NCBI GenBank assembly: GCA_002189105.1
Contig: NIOB01000001.1
Location: 434,001-498,000, forward strand
Source of the DNA: Saccharibacillus soli
Lineage (GTDB): Bacteria > Bacillota > Bacilli > Paenibacillales > Paenibacillaceae
Reading direction: 5' to 3'
DNA length: 64,000 nucleotides
Part shown: positions 25,099-33,010 of the stretch, piece by piece
How the letters are laid out: every line of letters starts with the position of its first letter
How positions within the stretch are numbered: position 1 is the first letter of the stretch
Position numbers and translations under genes: made by a program
The notes under the pieces: model-generated
Databases searched by the model: none
What the model saw: only the letters and a program-made list of their open reading frames with translations
What the model was told of the DNA's origin: nothing

Positions 25099-25983
25099 AT
25101 GTCTTTCAGCATGACCGGCTACGGTCAATCCACCATGCAGTTGGGTGGATACAAAATTCAATTTGAGGTCAAATCCGTCAATCATCGCTACTGCGAAGTC
25201 GTACTTCGGATGCCCCGGGAATGGAACAGTTATGAGGATGGACTCCGGCGGCTTGTACAGCAGCATGTCAGGCGCGGACGGATTGACGTATACGTCACAA
25301 GAGAAAGCGATTTGTCAGAAGGTTCAATGATGCTGAATCGAGCTGCGGCCGAATCTTATATCCGTGCCGCACGCGAATTGGAACAATCATACGGAATTGA
25401 CGGAAGGCTTGGCGCGGCCGAGCTGCTGGCGCTTCCGGACGTTATGCTGCCCACCGAAGCGCCGCCTCAGGGCGACGATACGGATTGGGAAGAGGCGCTC
25501 CGCGAAGGCCTGACGCAGGCACTTGGCCAATTGGTGAGCATGCGCGGCATCGAAGGCGCACACCTGATTCGGGACTGCCAGCTTCGTTTGTCCAATCTGG
25601 CGGCGGCCCGAAGGGAGCTGCTCCGATTGGCCCCAACCGTGGTTGAGGATTATCGCCTGAAGCTAAGGCAGAGGCTGACTGAGCTTCAGGATGGAAGCTT
25701 TACGCTGGACGAACACCGTCTGGGGATGGAAGTGGCTTTGTTCGCGGATCGATGCAGCATTGATGAGGAGCTTGCACGGCTGGGCAGTCATTTTGAGCAG
25801 TGCAAGGAATTGCTGGAGGGCAGTGAACCCAAAGGGCGCAAGTTGGACTTTTTGATTCAGGAAATGAATAGAGAGGTCAATACGATCGGCTCGAAGGCGA
25901 ATCATCTGGCGCTCGGTGGCCATGTCGTCGAGATGAAGGCAGAGCTTGAGAAGATGCGTGAGCAGGCGGCCAATCTCGAATAA
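25099..25983 (+). CDS. yicC: YicC/YloC family endoribonuclease
   Basis: A 294-residue YicC protein: MTGYGQ at the N-terminus, VEVKSVNHRYCEV-type strand and a C-terminal block KLDFLIQEMNREVNTIGSKA typical of the family. E. coli YicC is an endoribonuclease linked to small-RNA turnover; B. subtilis YloC is the homologue. The start is ATG 25099, with a near-consensus GGATGTGA 5 nt upstream; GTG 25090 and ATG 25093 overlap that site. It opens the run yicC-remA-gmk-rpoZ. Confidence 0.9.
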   Translation: MSFSMTGYGQSTMQLGGYKIQFEVKSVNHRYCEVVLRMPREWNSYEDGLRRLVQQHVRRGRIDVYVTRESDLSEGSMMLNRAAAESYIRAARELEQSYGIDGRLGAAELLALPDVMLPTEAPPQGDDTDWEEALREGLTQALGQLVSMRGIEGAHLIRDCQLRLSNLAAARRELLRLAPTVVEDYRLKLRQRLTELQDGSFTLDEHRLGMEVALFADRCSIDEELARLGSHFEQCKELLEGSEPKGRKLDFLIQEMNREVNTIGSKANHLALGGHVVEMKAELEKMREQAANLE

Positions 25984-26044
25984 CGGCCGGGCGCCGTGCC
26001 CGACTTACAGAAAGAGGAACAATGATTAGGGGGAAAACCTGGAC

Positions 26045-26305
26045 ATGGCAATCAAGCTCATTAATATCGGCTTCGGGAATATTGTATCGGCCAACCGAAT
26101 CATTTCCATCGTAAGCCCGGAATCCGCGCCAATCAAGCGGATCATTCAAGAGGCACGGGACAGGCATATGTTAATTGATGCCACTTACGGGCGCCGAACG
26201 CGTGCTGTCATCATTACCGACAGTGACCATGTGATTTTGTCCGCGGTACAGCCGGAGACGGTGGCGCACCGTCTGTCTACCAAAGACGACGATAACGACG
26301 AATAA
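26045..26305 (+). CDS. remA: Extracellular matrix regulatory protein RemA
   Basis: An 86-residue RemA protein ([10 protein letters not shown] at the start, [24 protein letters not shown] in the middle). RemA forms ring-shaped oligomers that wrap DNA and activate biofilm-matrix and osmoprotection genes in Bacillus. Position between yicC and gmk is conserved. The Shine-Dalgarno (AGGGGG) is a little distant. It is probably co-transcribed with gmk, 12 nt downstream. Confidence 0.93.
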   Translation: MAIKLINIGFGNIVSANRIISIVSPESAPIKRIIQEARDRHMLIDATYGRRTRAVIITDSDHVILSAVQPETVAHRLSTKDDDNDE

Positions 26306-26317
26306 ATGGAGAGAACT

Positions 26318-26890
26318 ATGTCTAAAGGGTTATTGATTGTATTATCCGGGCCGTCGGGAGTCGGAAAGGGAACCGTGTGCAGCGCACTTCGCAAGAGATT
26401 GCCAGGACTCGTATATTCCGTATCGGCAACTACGCGTTCCCCGCGTGAAGGCGAGCAGCACGGGGTTAACTATTTTTTCAAAAGCCAGGAAGAGTTTCGG
26501 CAGATGATCGAAAACGACCAACTGCTGGAGTACGCGCAGTATGTCGAGAACTTTTATGGAACACCGCGTGATTTCGTCGAGCAGACGATTGAAGCGGGCA
26601 ATGACATCATTTTGGAGATCGAAGTGCAGGGTGCGCTCAAGGTGAAGGAGACTTTCCCCGACGGCGTATTTATTTTCCTGACTCCGCCTTCACTCAAGGA
26701 ACTGAAAGACCGCATCGTTGGACGCGGCACAGAGACGGAATCGGTCATCGACAATCGCATGTCGGTAGCCGAAGAAGAGATTGCGTTAATGCGTCATTAT
26801 GATTATGCTGTTGTGAACGACGAAGTCGATAAGGCCTGCATGCGGATCGAGTCGATTATCGTTGCGGAGCACTGTCGGATCGCCAAGTAG
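26318..26890 (+). CDS. gmk: Guanylate kinase
   Basis: A 190-residue enzyme phosphorylating GMP to GDP. It has the P-loop GPSGVGKGT near residues 11-19, then [11 protein letters not shown] in the GMP-binding region and a lid near GRGTET. The start at the second ATG is favoured because GGAGAG lies between the two ATGs, 4 nt upstream of it. Gene order and length are canonical. Confidence 0.95.
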   Translation: MSKGLLIVLSGPSGVGKGTVCSALRKRLPGLVYSVSATTRSPREGEQHGVNYFFKSQEEFRQMIENDQLLEYAQYVENFYGTPRDFVEQTIEAGNDIILEIEVQGALKVKETFPDGVFIFLTPPSLKELKDRIVGRGTETESVIDNRMSVAEEEIALMRHYDYAVVNDEVDKACMRIESIIVAEHCRIAK

Positions 26891-27018
26891 CGCGTTGTTC
26901 GCTGTAGACGAAGCCGACCATCAGCAATCCCATTACCGGGCAACCGGACATTCTTCTCCTGACAGGCAGCGGTCAGTCCGCACCTTCAGGTGGAGCCATC
27001 AGAGAGGACGATACCTAC

Positions 27019-27258
27019 ATGCTATATCCTTCCATCGACAAAATCATGACCAAAGTGGACAGCAAATATTCCCTGGTCGTAGCAGCCAGCAGACGTGCAA
27101 GACAACTGCGCGAAGGCTCGGAATCGGAGCTTCAACGCCCGAAGTCGCACAAACAAGTAGGCGTAGCGCTTGAAGAAATCTATGGTGACTACATCAAACT
27201 GGAAGCACGTGACGAAAACGAAGTGGTTGAAGAACAAAAAGGCAAGCGGAACCTGTAA
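27019..27258 (+). CDS. rpoZ: RNA polymerase omega subunit
   Basis: A 79-residue omega protein beginning [30 protein letters not shown], the conserved helix that packs on beta'. It assists RNA polymerase assembly. AGAGGA lies 12 nt upstream. A 128-nt spacer separates it from gmk. It is followed by the structured region leading to coaBC. Confidence 0.93.
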   Translation: MLYPSIDKIMTKVDSKYSLVVAASRRARQLREGSESELQRPKSHKQVGVALEEIYGDYIKLEARDENEVVEEQKGKRNL

Positions 27259-27277
27259 GGAACGTTTGCATACGATA

Positions 27278-27396
27278 AAGGACCTGACGGCACCATGCCG
27301 GAAGACAGGCAGAATAAGCGTTTATCCCGTTTGACGGGGTAGACGCCAGGCCGTAAGGCGTGATCCTTAACAACCGATGAGGTTGTTATTTTTTTT
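27278..27396 (+). promoter_or_regulatory. Multi-hairpin leader with intrinsic terminator between rpoZ and coaBC
   Basis: A closing helix AAGGA/TCCTT (27278-27282/27364-27368) can enclose three hairpins: H1 27283-27309 (CCTG-CGGC/GCCG-CAGG), H2 27319-27345 (11 bp, two G-U pairs, 5-nt loop) and H3 27350-27359 (GCC-GTAA-GGC, a GNRA tetraloop). A terminator AACAACC/GGTTGTT with eight T's (27369-27396) follows. The coaBC Shine-Dalgarno lies just after it. The layout is that of an attenuator, but it may simply terminate the rpoZ transcript. No known riboswitch consensus was recognised. Confidence 0.55.
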
Positions 27397-27415
27397 CAGA
27401 AGGGGGAAATAGGCC

Positions 27416-28879
27416 ATGTTAAACGGGAAGAACATTCTACTCGGCGTAACAGGGGGCATTGCCGCCTACAAAGCCGCAACGTTATGCAGCCAATTGACCA
27501 AGGCCGGTGCGCAGGTACAGGTCATCATGACCGATTCGGCGCAGCAGTTCATTCCGGCGCTGACACTTCAGGTATTGACGCATCATCCGGTGCACACCGA
27601 TACCTTCGACGAACGGAACCCCAAGGTTGTGAATCATATTGATCTGGCGGATTGGGCGGATCTGGTGCTGATTGCACCGGCTACAGCCAATATCATTGGC
27701 AAGATGGCGCATGGACTGGCTGACGATATGCTGTCCACGACGCTGCTTGCCGTGACGGCTCCAGTTATGGTAGCGCCCGCGATGAATGTGCATATGTATA
27801 CCCATCCGGCAGTGGCTCAGAATATGCAGACGTTGGTTGAACGCGGCGTCATGATGATCGAGCCTGGAGAAGGCATGTTAGCCTGCGGTTATGTCGGCAA
27901 GGGTCGTCTGGAAGAACCGGAAACGATCGTCGAAGTGCTACGGCGCTTCTTCGAGCAGCGTGAATCGGGTACAGACGCCGGACCTTCGTCTCTGTCGATA
28001 AACGCATCGTCTATGGCTGCACCGTTCGTCTCCGACGAGGGGAACTCTATGGAGCCGACCTTCCATGATCCGGGTCCGCTAAATCTGCCGCCTTCCGCAG
28101 CTTCATCTGAAGAGGCTGCCGGGGAAACCCTGTTTGCCACCGCCGGGGGAGCCTCCGAGCGAGGTCTGGCTGGTCATCTAACTGCACAGGACACGACCGC
28201 CATGACCAAAATTGACGAACCTCTGAGTGGTAAAAAAGTGCTGGTGACGGCTGGAGGAACCATTGAACGGATTGACCCCGTACGGTATATCACCAATGAT
28301 TCCTCAGGCAAAATGGGCGTGGCATTGGCTCAGGCTGCCCGGGATTTGGGCGCTGAGGTGAAGCTGATTGCCGGTAAAGTACAGATTCCGCTGCCAGCAG
28401 ATATTCCCACCCTGCGTGTCGAATCGGCGGAAGATATGTATGAGGCCTGCCTGAACGCATGGCCGAATACGGACATGCTGATTATGTCGGCGGCTATTGC
28501 CGATTATCGGCCTAAGTCCAGTTCACCGCGCAAGATCAAAAAAATCGGCGATACCATGGCACTTGAGCTGGTCAAAACGGTAGACGTTCTGCAAACGCTT
28601 GGCGCCCAGAAGGAGCATCAGTTCCTGATCGGGTTCGCGGCGGAAACGCATGATCTGGATACCTATGCGGCAGAGAAGCTCCAACGCAAGAACTGTGACA
28701 TGCTGGTCGCCAATGACGTGACCCAGACTGGAGCGGGCTTTGGTTCGGACACCAATATTGTGCGTCTGTTTGGGCCGGAAGGCCCGATTGCGGATCTGCC
28801 CAAGCAGTCCAAATATGATACGGCACGCGAGATTCTGCTCGAAGCTTCGCGGCGTCTCGGTCAGGGAGCATTGCGATGA
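27416..28879 (+). CDS. coaBC: Bifunctional phosphopantothenoylcysteine decarboxylase/phosphopantothenate-cysteine ligase
   Basis: CoaBC carries out two steps of coenzyme A synthesis. The N-terminal CoaC flavoprotein (about 1-180) shows GVTGGIAAYK, NHIDLADWADL and the flap cysteine in GMLACGYVGKGRLEEP. The C-terminal CoaB ligase (about 270-485) shows VLVTAGGTIERIDPVRYITN. The 487-residue length exceeds the usual 400 or so because a Ser/Ala/Pro-rich linker of about 80 residues separates the domains. GGGGGA precedes the ATG, and the stop overlaps priA by 4 nt. Confidence 0.95.
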   Translation: MLNGKNILLGVTGGIAAYKAATLCSQLTKAGAQVQVIMTDSAQQFIPALTLQVLTHHPVHTDTFDERNPKVVNHIDLADWADLVLIAPATANIIGKMAHGLADDMLSTTLLAVTAPVMVAPAMNVHMYTHPAVAQNMQTLVERGVMMIEPGEGMLACGYVGKGRLEEPETIVEVLRRFFEQRESGTDAGPSSLSINASSMAAPFVSDEGNSMEPTFHDPGPLNLPPSAASSEEAAGETLFATAGGASERGLAGHLTAQDTTAMTKIDEPLSGKKVLVTAGGTIERIDPVRYITNDSSGKMGVALAQAARDLGAEVKLIAGKVQIPLPADIPTLRVESAEDMYEACLNAWPNTDMLIMSAAIADYRPKSSSPRKIKKIGDTMALELVKTVDVLQTLGAQKEHQFLIGFAAETHDLDTYAAEKLQRKNCDMLVANDVTQTGAGFGSDTNIVRLFGPEGPIADLPKQSKYDTAREILLEASRRLGQGALR

Positions 28880-31452
28880 ACTTCGCGCGGGTGATCGTAG
28901 ACGTACCGGTGCGGGCGGTAAGCCGGCCGTTCGACTACCGGATTCCGCAGGAGATGCAGGAATGGATCGCCGTCGGCAGCCGGGTGGGTGTTCCTTTTGG
29001 CGGGAGAACCGTCCAGGGGTTTGTCGTGGGGCTGACGGATGAGAGTGAATATAAGCATGGACGCATTAAGCCCATCCGCGAGCTGCTTGATCTGGTTCCG
29101 CCGCTGCCAGCGGATCTGGTCGAGCTGGGCGGCTGGATTGCGGATAAATATGCCTGTCATGAGACGACGGCTCTTCAAGCGATGATCCCTTCGGCACTCA
29201 AGGGCAAGGCGGAGCGGTTTATTCATGCTTCTCCACCCGAAGAAGAGGATGTTGAACGAGCCGAGATTCAGCGATTGCTGGCTGAACTTCCAGAAGATCA
29301 TTCCGAAGAATTGTCGCTGTTTGGAACGTCTGCCGAGCCGGATGTGGCGGGTGCGCGCGAGATTCTGGAGCATGTGCGCAGCCGTGGTCAAGTCAAAGCA
29401 GAGCAGCTCAGACAGCATTTTCCGGGTCGGGAGAAAGTGGTTCAGGCGATGATTCGCGGCGGGCTGCTGTTCGAGAGTCAGGAGATCCGTGACCGTATGG
29501 GGCGCAAGACGGTCAAGACCGTTGCACTGAACGTGGATGCGGAGCGGGCGCAGCAGGAACTGGAGAACTTCCCGGCTCGCGCCAAAAAGCAAAAGGAAGT
29601 CTTCGAGTTCCTCATGGAACTTGGCGTCAAGATGGCGATGAAAGATGTCCTCAGTACGCTTGGCGTTACCGCCAGTACAGTCAAGTCGCTGGAAGAGAAG
29701 GGTCTGGTACGGATTGAAGATGTGGAAGTCTTCCGTGATCCGTATGCGGGCCGCAGCTTCAAACCCAGTCAGGCACCCAAACTGACCGGTGAACAGCAGC
29801 AGGTGTATGACGCGGTCATTGCCCGATTACATGCACGGCGAGAAGGCGTGTTCCTTCTGCACGGTATCACGGGCAGCGGCAAGACGGAAGTGTATTTGCA
29901 GTCGATTGAACGCTGCATCGCACAGGGCCGGCAGGCGATTGTGCTGGTACCGGAAATCTCGCTGACTCCGCAGATGGTGGAGCGCTTCAAGAGTCGGTTT
30001 GGCTCAAAGGTTGCGGTGATGCACAGCCGTCTATCCGGCGGGGAACGTTATGATGAATGGCGCAAGATTCGTGAGGGACGGGTGCAGGTGGCGATCGGGG
30101 CACGTTCTGCGGTTTTTGCTCCGTTTAAGGATATTGGCCTGATTGTCATGGATGAGGAGCATGAATCCTCGTACAAGCAGGAAGAAAGTCCGAAGTATCA
30201 TGCGCGAAATGTAGCGGTTAAGCGGGCAGAACAGCATCAGGCCGTTGTGATTCTGGGTTCGGCCACGCCGTCGCTGGAGTCCTATCATGCGGCACGTTCG
30301 CAGAGTGATCCGCATTTCTCGCCGCTGTTGGCCGAAATCTCGATTCGTGCGCTGGGCAGTGAACTGCCAGGCGTCCAGATTGTAGATATGCGTGAGGAGC
30401 TGAAGGAAGGCAATCGCTCGATGTTCAGCCGGGATCTGCACAAGGCGATCCAGCAGCGGCTGGAGCGTCAGGAACAGACGGTGCTTCTGTTAAACCGGCG
30501 CGGCTATTCAACATTCGTCATGTGCCGAACCTGCGGTTATGTAGCGGAATGTCCGAACTGTGACATCTCGCTGACCTATCACCAGCGTTCCAACAATCTG
30601 CGCTGCCATTACTGCGGTCATGCCGAGCCAGTTCCCGAGACTTGTCCGGAATGTGGCAGTGAGCATATTCGCTACTTCGGTACAGGGACGCAGCGGGTGG
30701 AAGAGGAATTGGCAAAGTTGTTTCCAGGAATTCGCGTTGTTCGCATGGACGTAGATACCACCAGTGAAAAAGGTTCCCACGAGAAGCTGCTTCAGCAGTT
30801 CCGGGATAAAAAAGCCGATGTGCTGCTGGGTACACAGATGGTCGCCAAGGGACTCGATTTTCCGGACGTAACGCTGGTAGGCGTGATTGCTGCCGATTCA
30901 GCGCTGAACCTGCCGGATTTTCGGGCGGGGGAAAAGACGTTTCAACTGCTGACTCAGGTAGCTGGACGCGCCGGGCGGCATCACCTGCCGGGGGAAGTCT
31001 TTATCCAATCCTATAATCCTGACCATTATTCGATTCAGCATGCCTCAAAGCATGATTATCATTCCTTCGTGCGTGAGGAGCTGGGGCATCGGCGTAAATT
31101 GGGTTATCCGCCTTACTGCCGCTTGATTCTGGTGACGTTCTCGCATGAACAGCTTCCGGTGGTTGTGCGGATGGCAGAGAACTATGCAGCGATGGTCAAG
31201 GAAAAGGCAAGAGCCAAGGGATGGCTGGCCCGAATGGATAAATTGGCACCGAATGTGCTGGATCTGCTGGGGCCAATCGCTTCGCCTATCCCCCGGATCA
31301 AAAATAGATACCGATTTCAATGTATGATAAAATGGCGTGGAGATATGGACGCCGCCCTGCTGGCGCGGGAAATCGCGGATGAACTGGAGGATACGGCGAA
31401 GGAGCAGGATCTGCTCATCAGTATCGACGTGGACCCTCAAGTCATGATGTGA
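28876..31452 (+). CDS. priA: Primosomal protein N' (replication restart helicase PriA)
   Basis: The 858-residue superfamily 2 helicase reloads the replisome at stalled forks. Visible are the 3' DNA-binding N-terminus, Walker A GITGSGKTE (Lys336), DEEH (426-429), SATPS, and eight zinc-binding cysteines beginning CRTCGYVAECPNC. TQMVAKGLDFP and QVAGRAGR are the later helicase motifs. It is about 50 residues longer than the Bacillus protein, with the extra residues near 115-180. It overlaps coaBC by 4 nt. Confidence 0.95.
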   Translation: MNFARVIVDVPVRAVSRPFDYRIPQEMQEWIAVGSRVGVPFGGRTVQGFVVGLTDESEYKHGRIKPIRELLDLVPPLPADLVELGGWIADKYACHETTALQAMIPSALKGKAERFIHASPPEEEDVERAEIQRLLAELPEDHSEELSLFGTSAEPDVAGAREILEHVRSRGQVKAEQLRQHFPGREKVVQAMIRGGLLFESQEIRDRMGRKTVKTVALNVDAERAQQELENFPARAKKQKEVFEFLMELGVKMAMKDVLSTLGVTASTVKSLEEKGLVRIEDVEVFRDPYAGRSFKPSQAPKLTGEQQQVYDAVIARLHARREGVFLLHGITGSGKTEVYLQSIERCIAQGRQAIVLVPEISLTPQMVERFKSRFGSKVAVMHSRLSGGERYDEWRKIREGRVQVAIGARSAVFAPFKDIGLIVMDEEHESSYKQEESPKYHARNVAVKRAEQHQAVVILGSATPSLESYHAARSQSDPHFSPLLAEISIRALGSELPGVQIVDMREELKEGNRSMFSRDLHKAIQQRLERQEQTVLLLNRRGYSTFVMCRTCGYVAECPNCDISLTYHQRSNNLRCHYCGHAEPVPETCPECGSEHIRYFGTGTQRVEEELAKLFPGIRVVRMDVDTTSEKGSHEKLLQQFRDKKADVLLGTQMVAKGLDFPDVTLVGVIAADSALNLPDFRAGEKTFQLLTQVAGRAGRHHLPGEVFIQSYNPDHYSIQHASKHDYHSFVREELGHRRKLGYPPYCRLILVTFSHEQLPVVVRMAENYAAMVKEKARAKGWLARMDKLAPNVLDLLGPIASPIPRIKNRYRFQCMIKWRGDMDAALLAREIADELEDTAKEQDLLISIDVDPQVMM

Positions 31453-31580
31453 CGCGGTCCCCCGCGTCTTTTTTATGGGGCGGACAAAATGACCTTGGCG
31501 TCCGGACAGTTCAAGAGCCGTATATGAAAAATAGGCAAAATAGATCGACGATGACAAGTTTAAGAGGAAGGTGCTAGACC

Positions 31581-32063
31581 ATGGCAATTCGACTGATTGT
31601 AAAAGAACCGGATGAGGTTCTGCATAAAAAAGCAAAAGAAGTTACCAAAATTACGCCCAATGTCCAGAAGTTGATGGATGACATGGCAGAAACGATGTAT
31701 GATGCGGATGGTGTGGGACTTGCTGCACCGCAGGTGGGAATCTTGAAGCGGATCATTGTGATCGATGTCGGCGATGAACATGGCCTGATTGCCATGATTA
31801 ATCCGGAAATTATGGAACGCGACGGCGAGCAGATCGGACCTGAAGGCTGTCTGAGTATTCCCGGCCTGAACGGCGATGTCCGTCGCGCGATGAACGTGAC
31901 GGTCAAGGGCCTGAACCGTGAAGGGGAAGAATTTACGGTGACGGGCAGCGGCCTGTTGGCTCGGGCGTTCCAGCATGAGATCGATCATCTGAACGGCGTG
32001 CTGTTTACGGATGTGGCGGATAAAATATACGAACCAGCCCAAGAGAGCGCGGCGAAGGAGTGA
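31581..32063 (+). CDS. def: Peptide deformylase
   Basis: A 160-residue metallo-enzyme removing the formyl group from nascent N-formylmethionine. All three motifs are present: GVGLAAPQ (44-51), EGCLSIPG with metal ligand Cys90, and QHEIDHLNG with His132, Glu133 and His136. It lies just before fmt (5-nt gap), so formylation and deformylation enzymes are made together. AGAGGAAGG precedes the ATG. Confidence 0.96.
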   Translation: MAIRLIVKEPDEVLHKKAKEVTKITPNVQKLMDDMAETMYDADGVGLAAPQVGILKRIIVIDVGDEHGLIAMINPEIMERDGEQIGPEGCLSIPGLNGDVRRAMNVTVKGLNREGEEFTVTGSGLLARAFQHEIDHLNGVLFTDVADKIYEPAQESAAKE

Positions 32064-32068
32064 GCGAA

Positions 32069-33010
32069 ATGAAGAGAGTCGTATTTATGGGAACCCCGCA
32101 GTTTGCGGTGTCCTGCCTGGAAGCATTGTTGGAATCGGAATGTAATATTGTAGCAGTGGTGACACAGCCTGACCGTCCACAGGGGCGCAAAAAGGTGCTG
32201 ACCCCGTCGCCTGTGAAGCAGGCAGCACTCAAACACCATTTGCCGGTGCTTCAACCGGAGCGGATGCGGGATAAGGACGCGGTGGAGGAACTGGCTTCCT
32301 TCCATCCCGACCTGATTGTGACGGCGGCCTATGGACAGATTCTGCCCAAGTCGCTGCTGGAAGTTCCGGAACTGGGCTGCGTTAACGTTCACGGCTCCCT
32401 GCTGCCCGCTTACCGGGGCGGCGCTCCAATTCAACGGGCGATCATCAATGGAGAGACGAAGACCGGAATCACCCTAATGTACATGGCCCAGGGGATGGAT
32501 ACGGGGGATATGATTGCTGTCGAAGAAGTGGAGATTACGGACGAAGATACTTCCGGCAGCTTGTTTGAGAAAATGAGTCAAGCCGGAGCTGCCCTGCTCA
32601 AACGAGAGCTGCCGCGCCTGCTGGAAGGTCGGGTTGAAGCCCAGCCGCAGGATGAGTCGCTGGCGACGTATGCGCCGAATCTGACCCGCGAAGATGAACG
32701 AATCGACTGGAATCGTTCGCCGCGCGAAATCTTCAACCAGGTACGCGGATTGTCTCCATTCTCCGGCGGCTATACGCTCTGGAATGGCGAGACCTTCAAG
32801 GTCTGGCAGGTCGAACGTCCGGAAGAAGATGGACCGGAGCCGGGTGCGGCACCGGGAACGGTGCTGGATGTGAACGACAAAGCGATTGTAGTGGCCTGCG
32901 GCGGCGGTGCCGTACGTCTGACCCAAGTACAGCCAGCAGGGAAAAAAGCCATGTCGGTGTCCGAGTTCGCTCGGGGAACTTCCATGCGTGCAGGGGCGGT
33001 GTTGGGATGA
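32069..33010 (+). CDS. fmt: Methionyl-tRNA formyltransferase
   Basis: A 313-residue enzyme formylating initiator Met-tRNA with 10-formyl-tetrahydrofolate. The catalytic block is NVHGSLLPAYRGGAP (106-120) and the C-terminal domain begins near residue 205. ATG 32069 was chosen because AAGGAG ends 8 nt before it; the GTG at 32060 overlaps that site. The stop overlaps rsmB by 4 nt, as in many Firmicutes. Confidence 0.95.
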   Translation: MKRVVFMGTPQFAVSCLEALLESECNIVAVVTQPDRPQGRKKVLTPSPVKQAALKHHLPVLQPERMRDKDAVEELASFHPDLIVTAAYGQILPKSLLEVPELGCVNVHGSLLPAYRGGAPIQRAIINGETKTGITLMYMAQGMDTGDMIAVEEVEITDEDTSGSLFEKMSQAGAALLKRELPRLLEGRVEAQPQDESLATYAPNLTREDERIDWNRSPREIFNQVRGLSPFSGGYTLWNGETFKVWQVERPEEDGPEPGAAPGTVLDVNDKAIVVACGGGAVRLTQVQPAGKKAMSVSEFARGTSMRAGAVLG

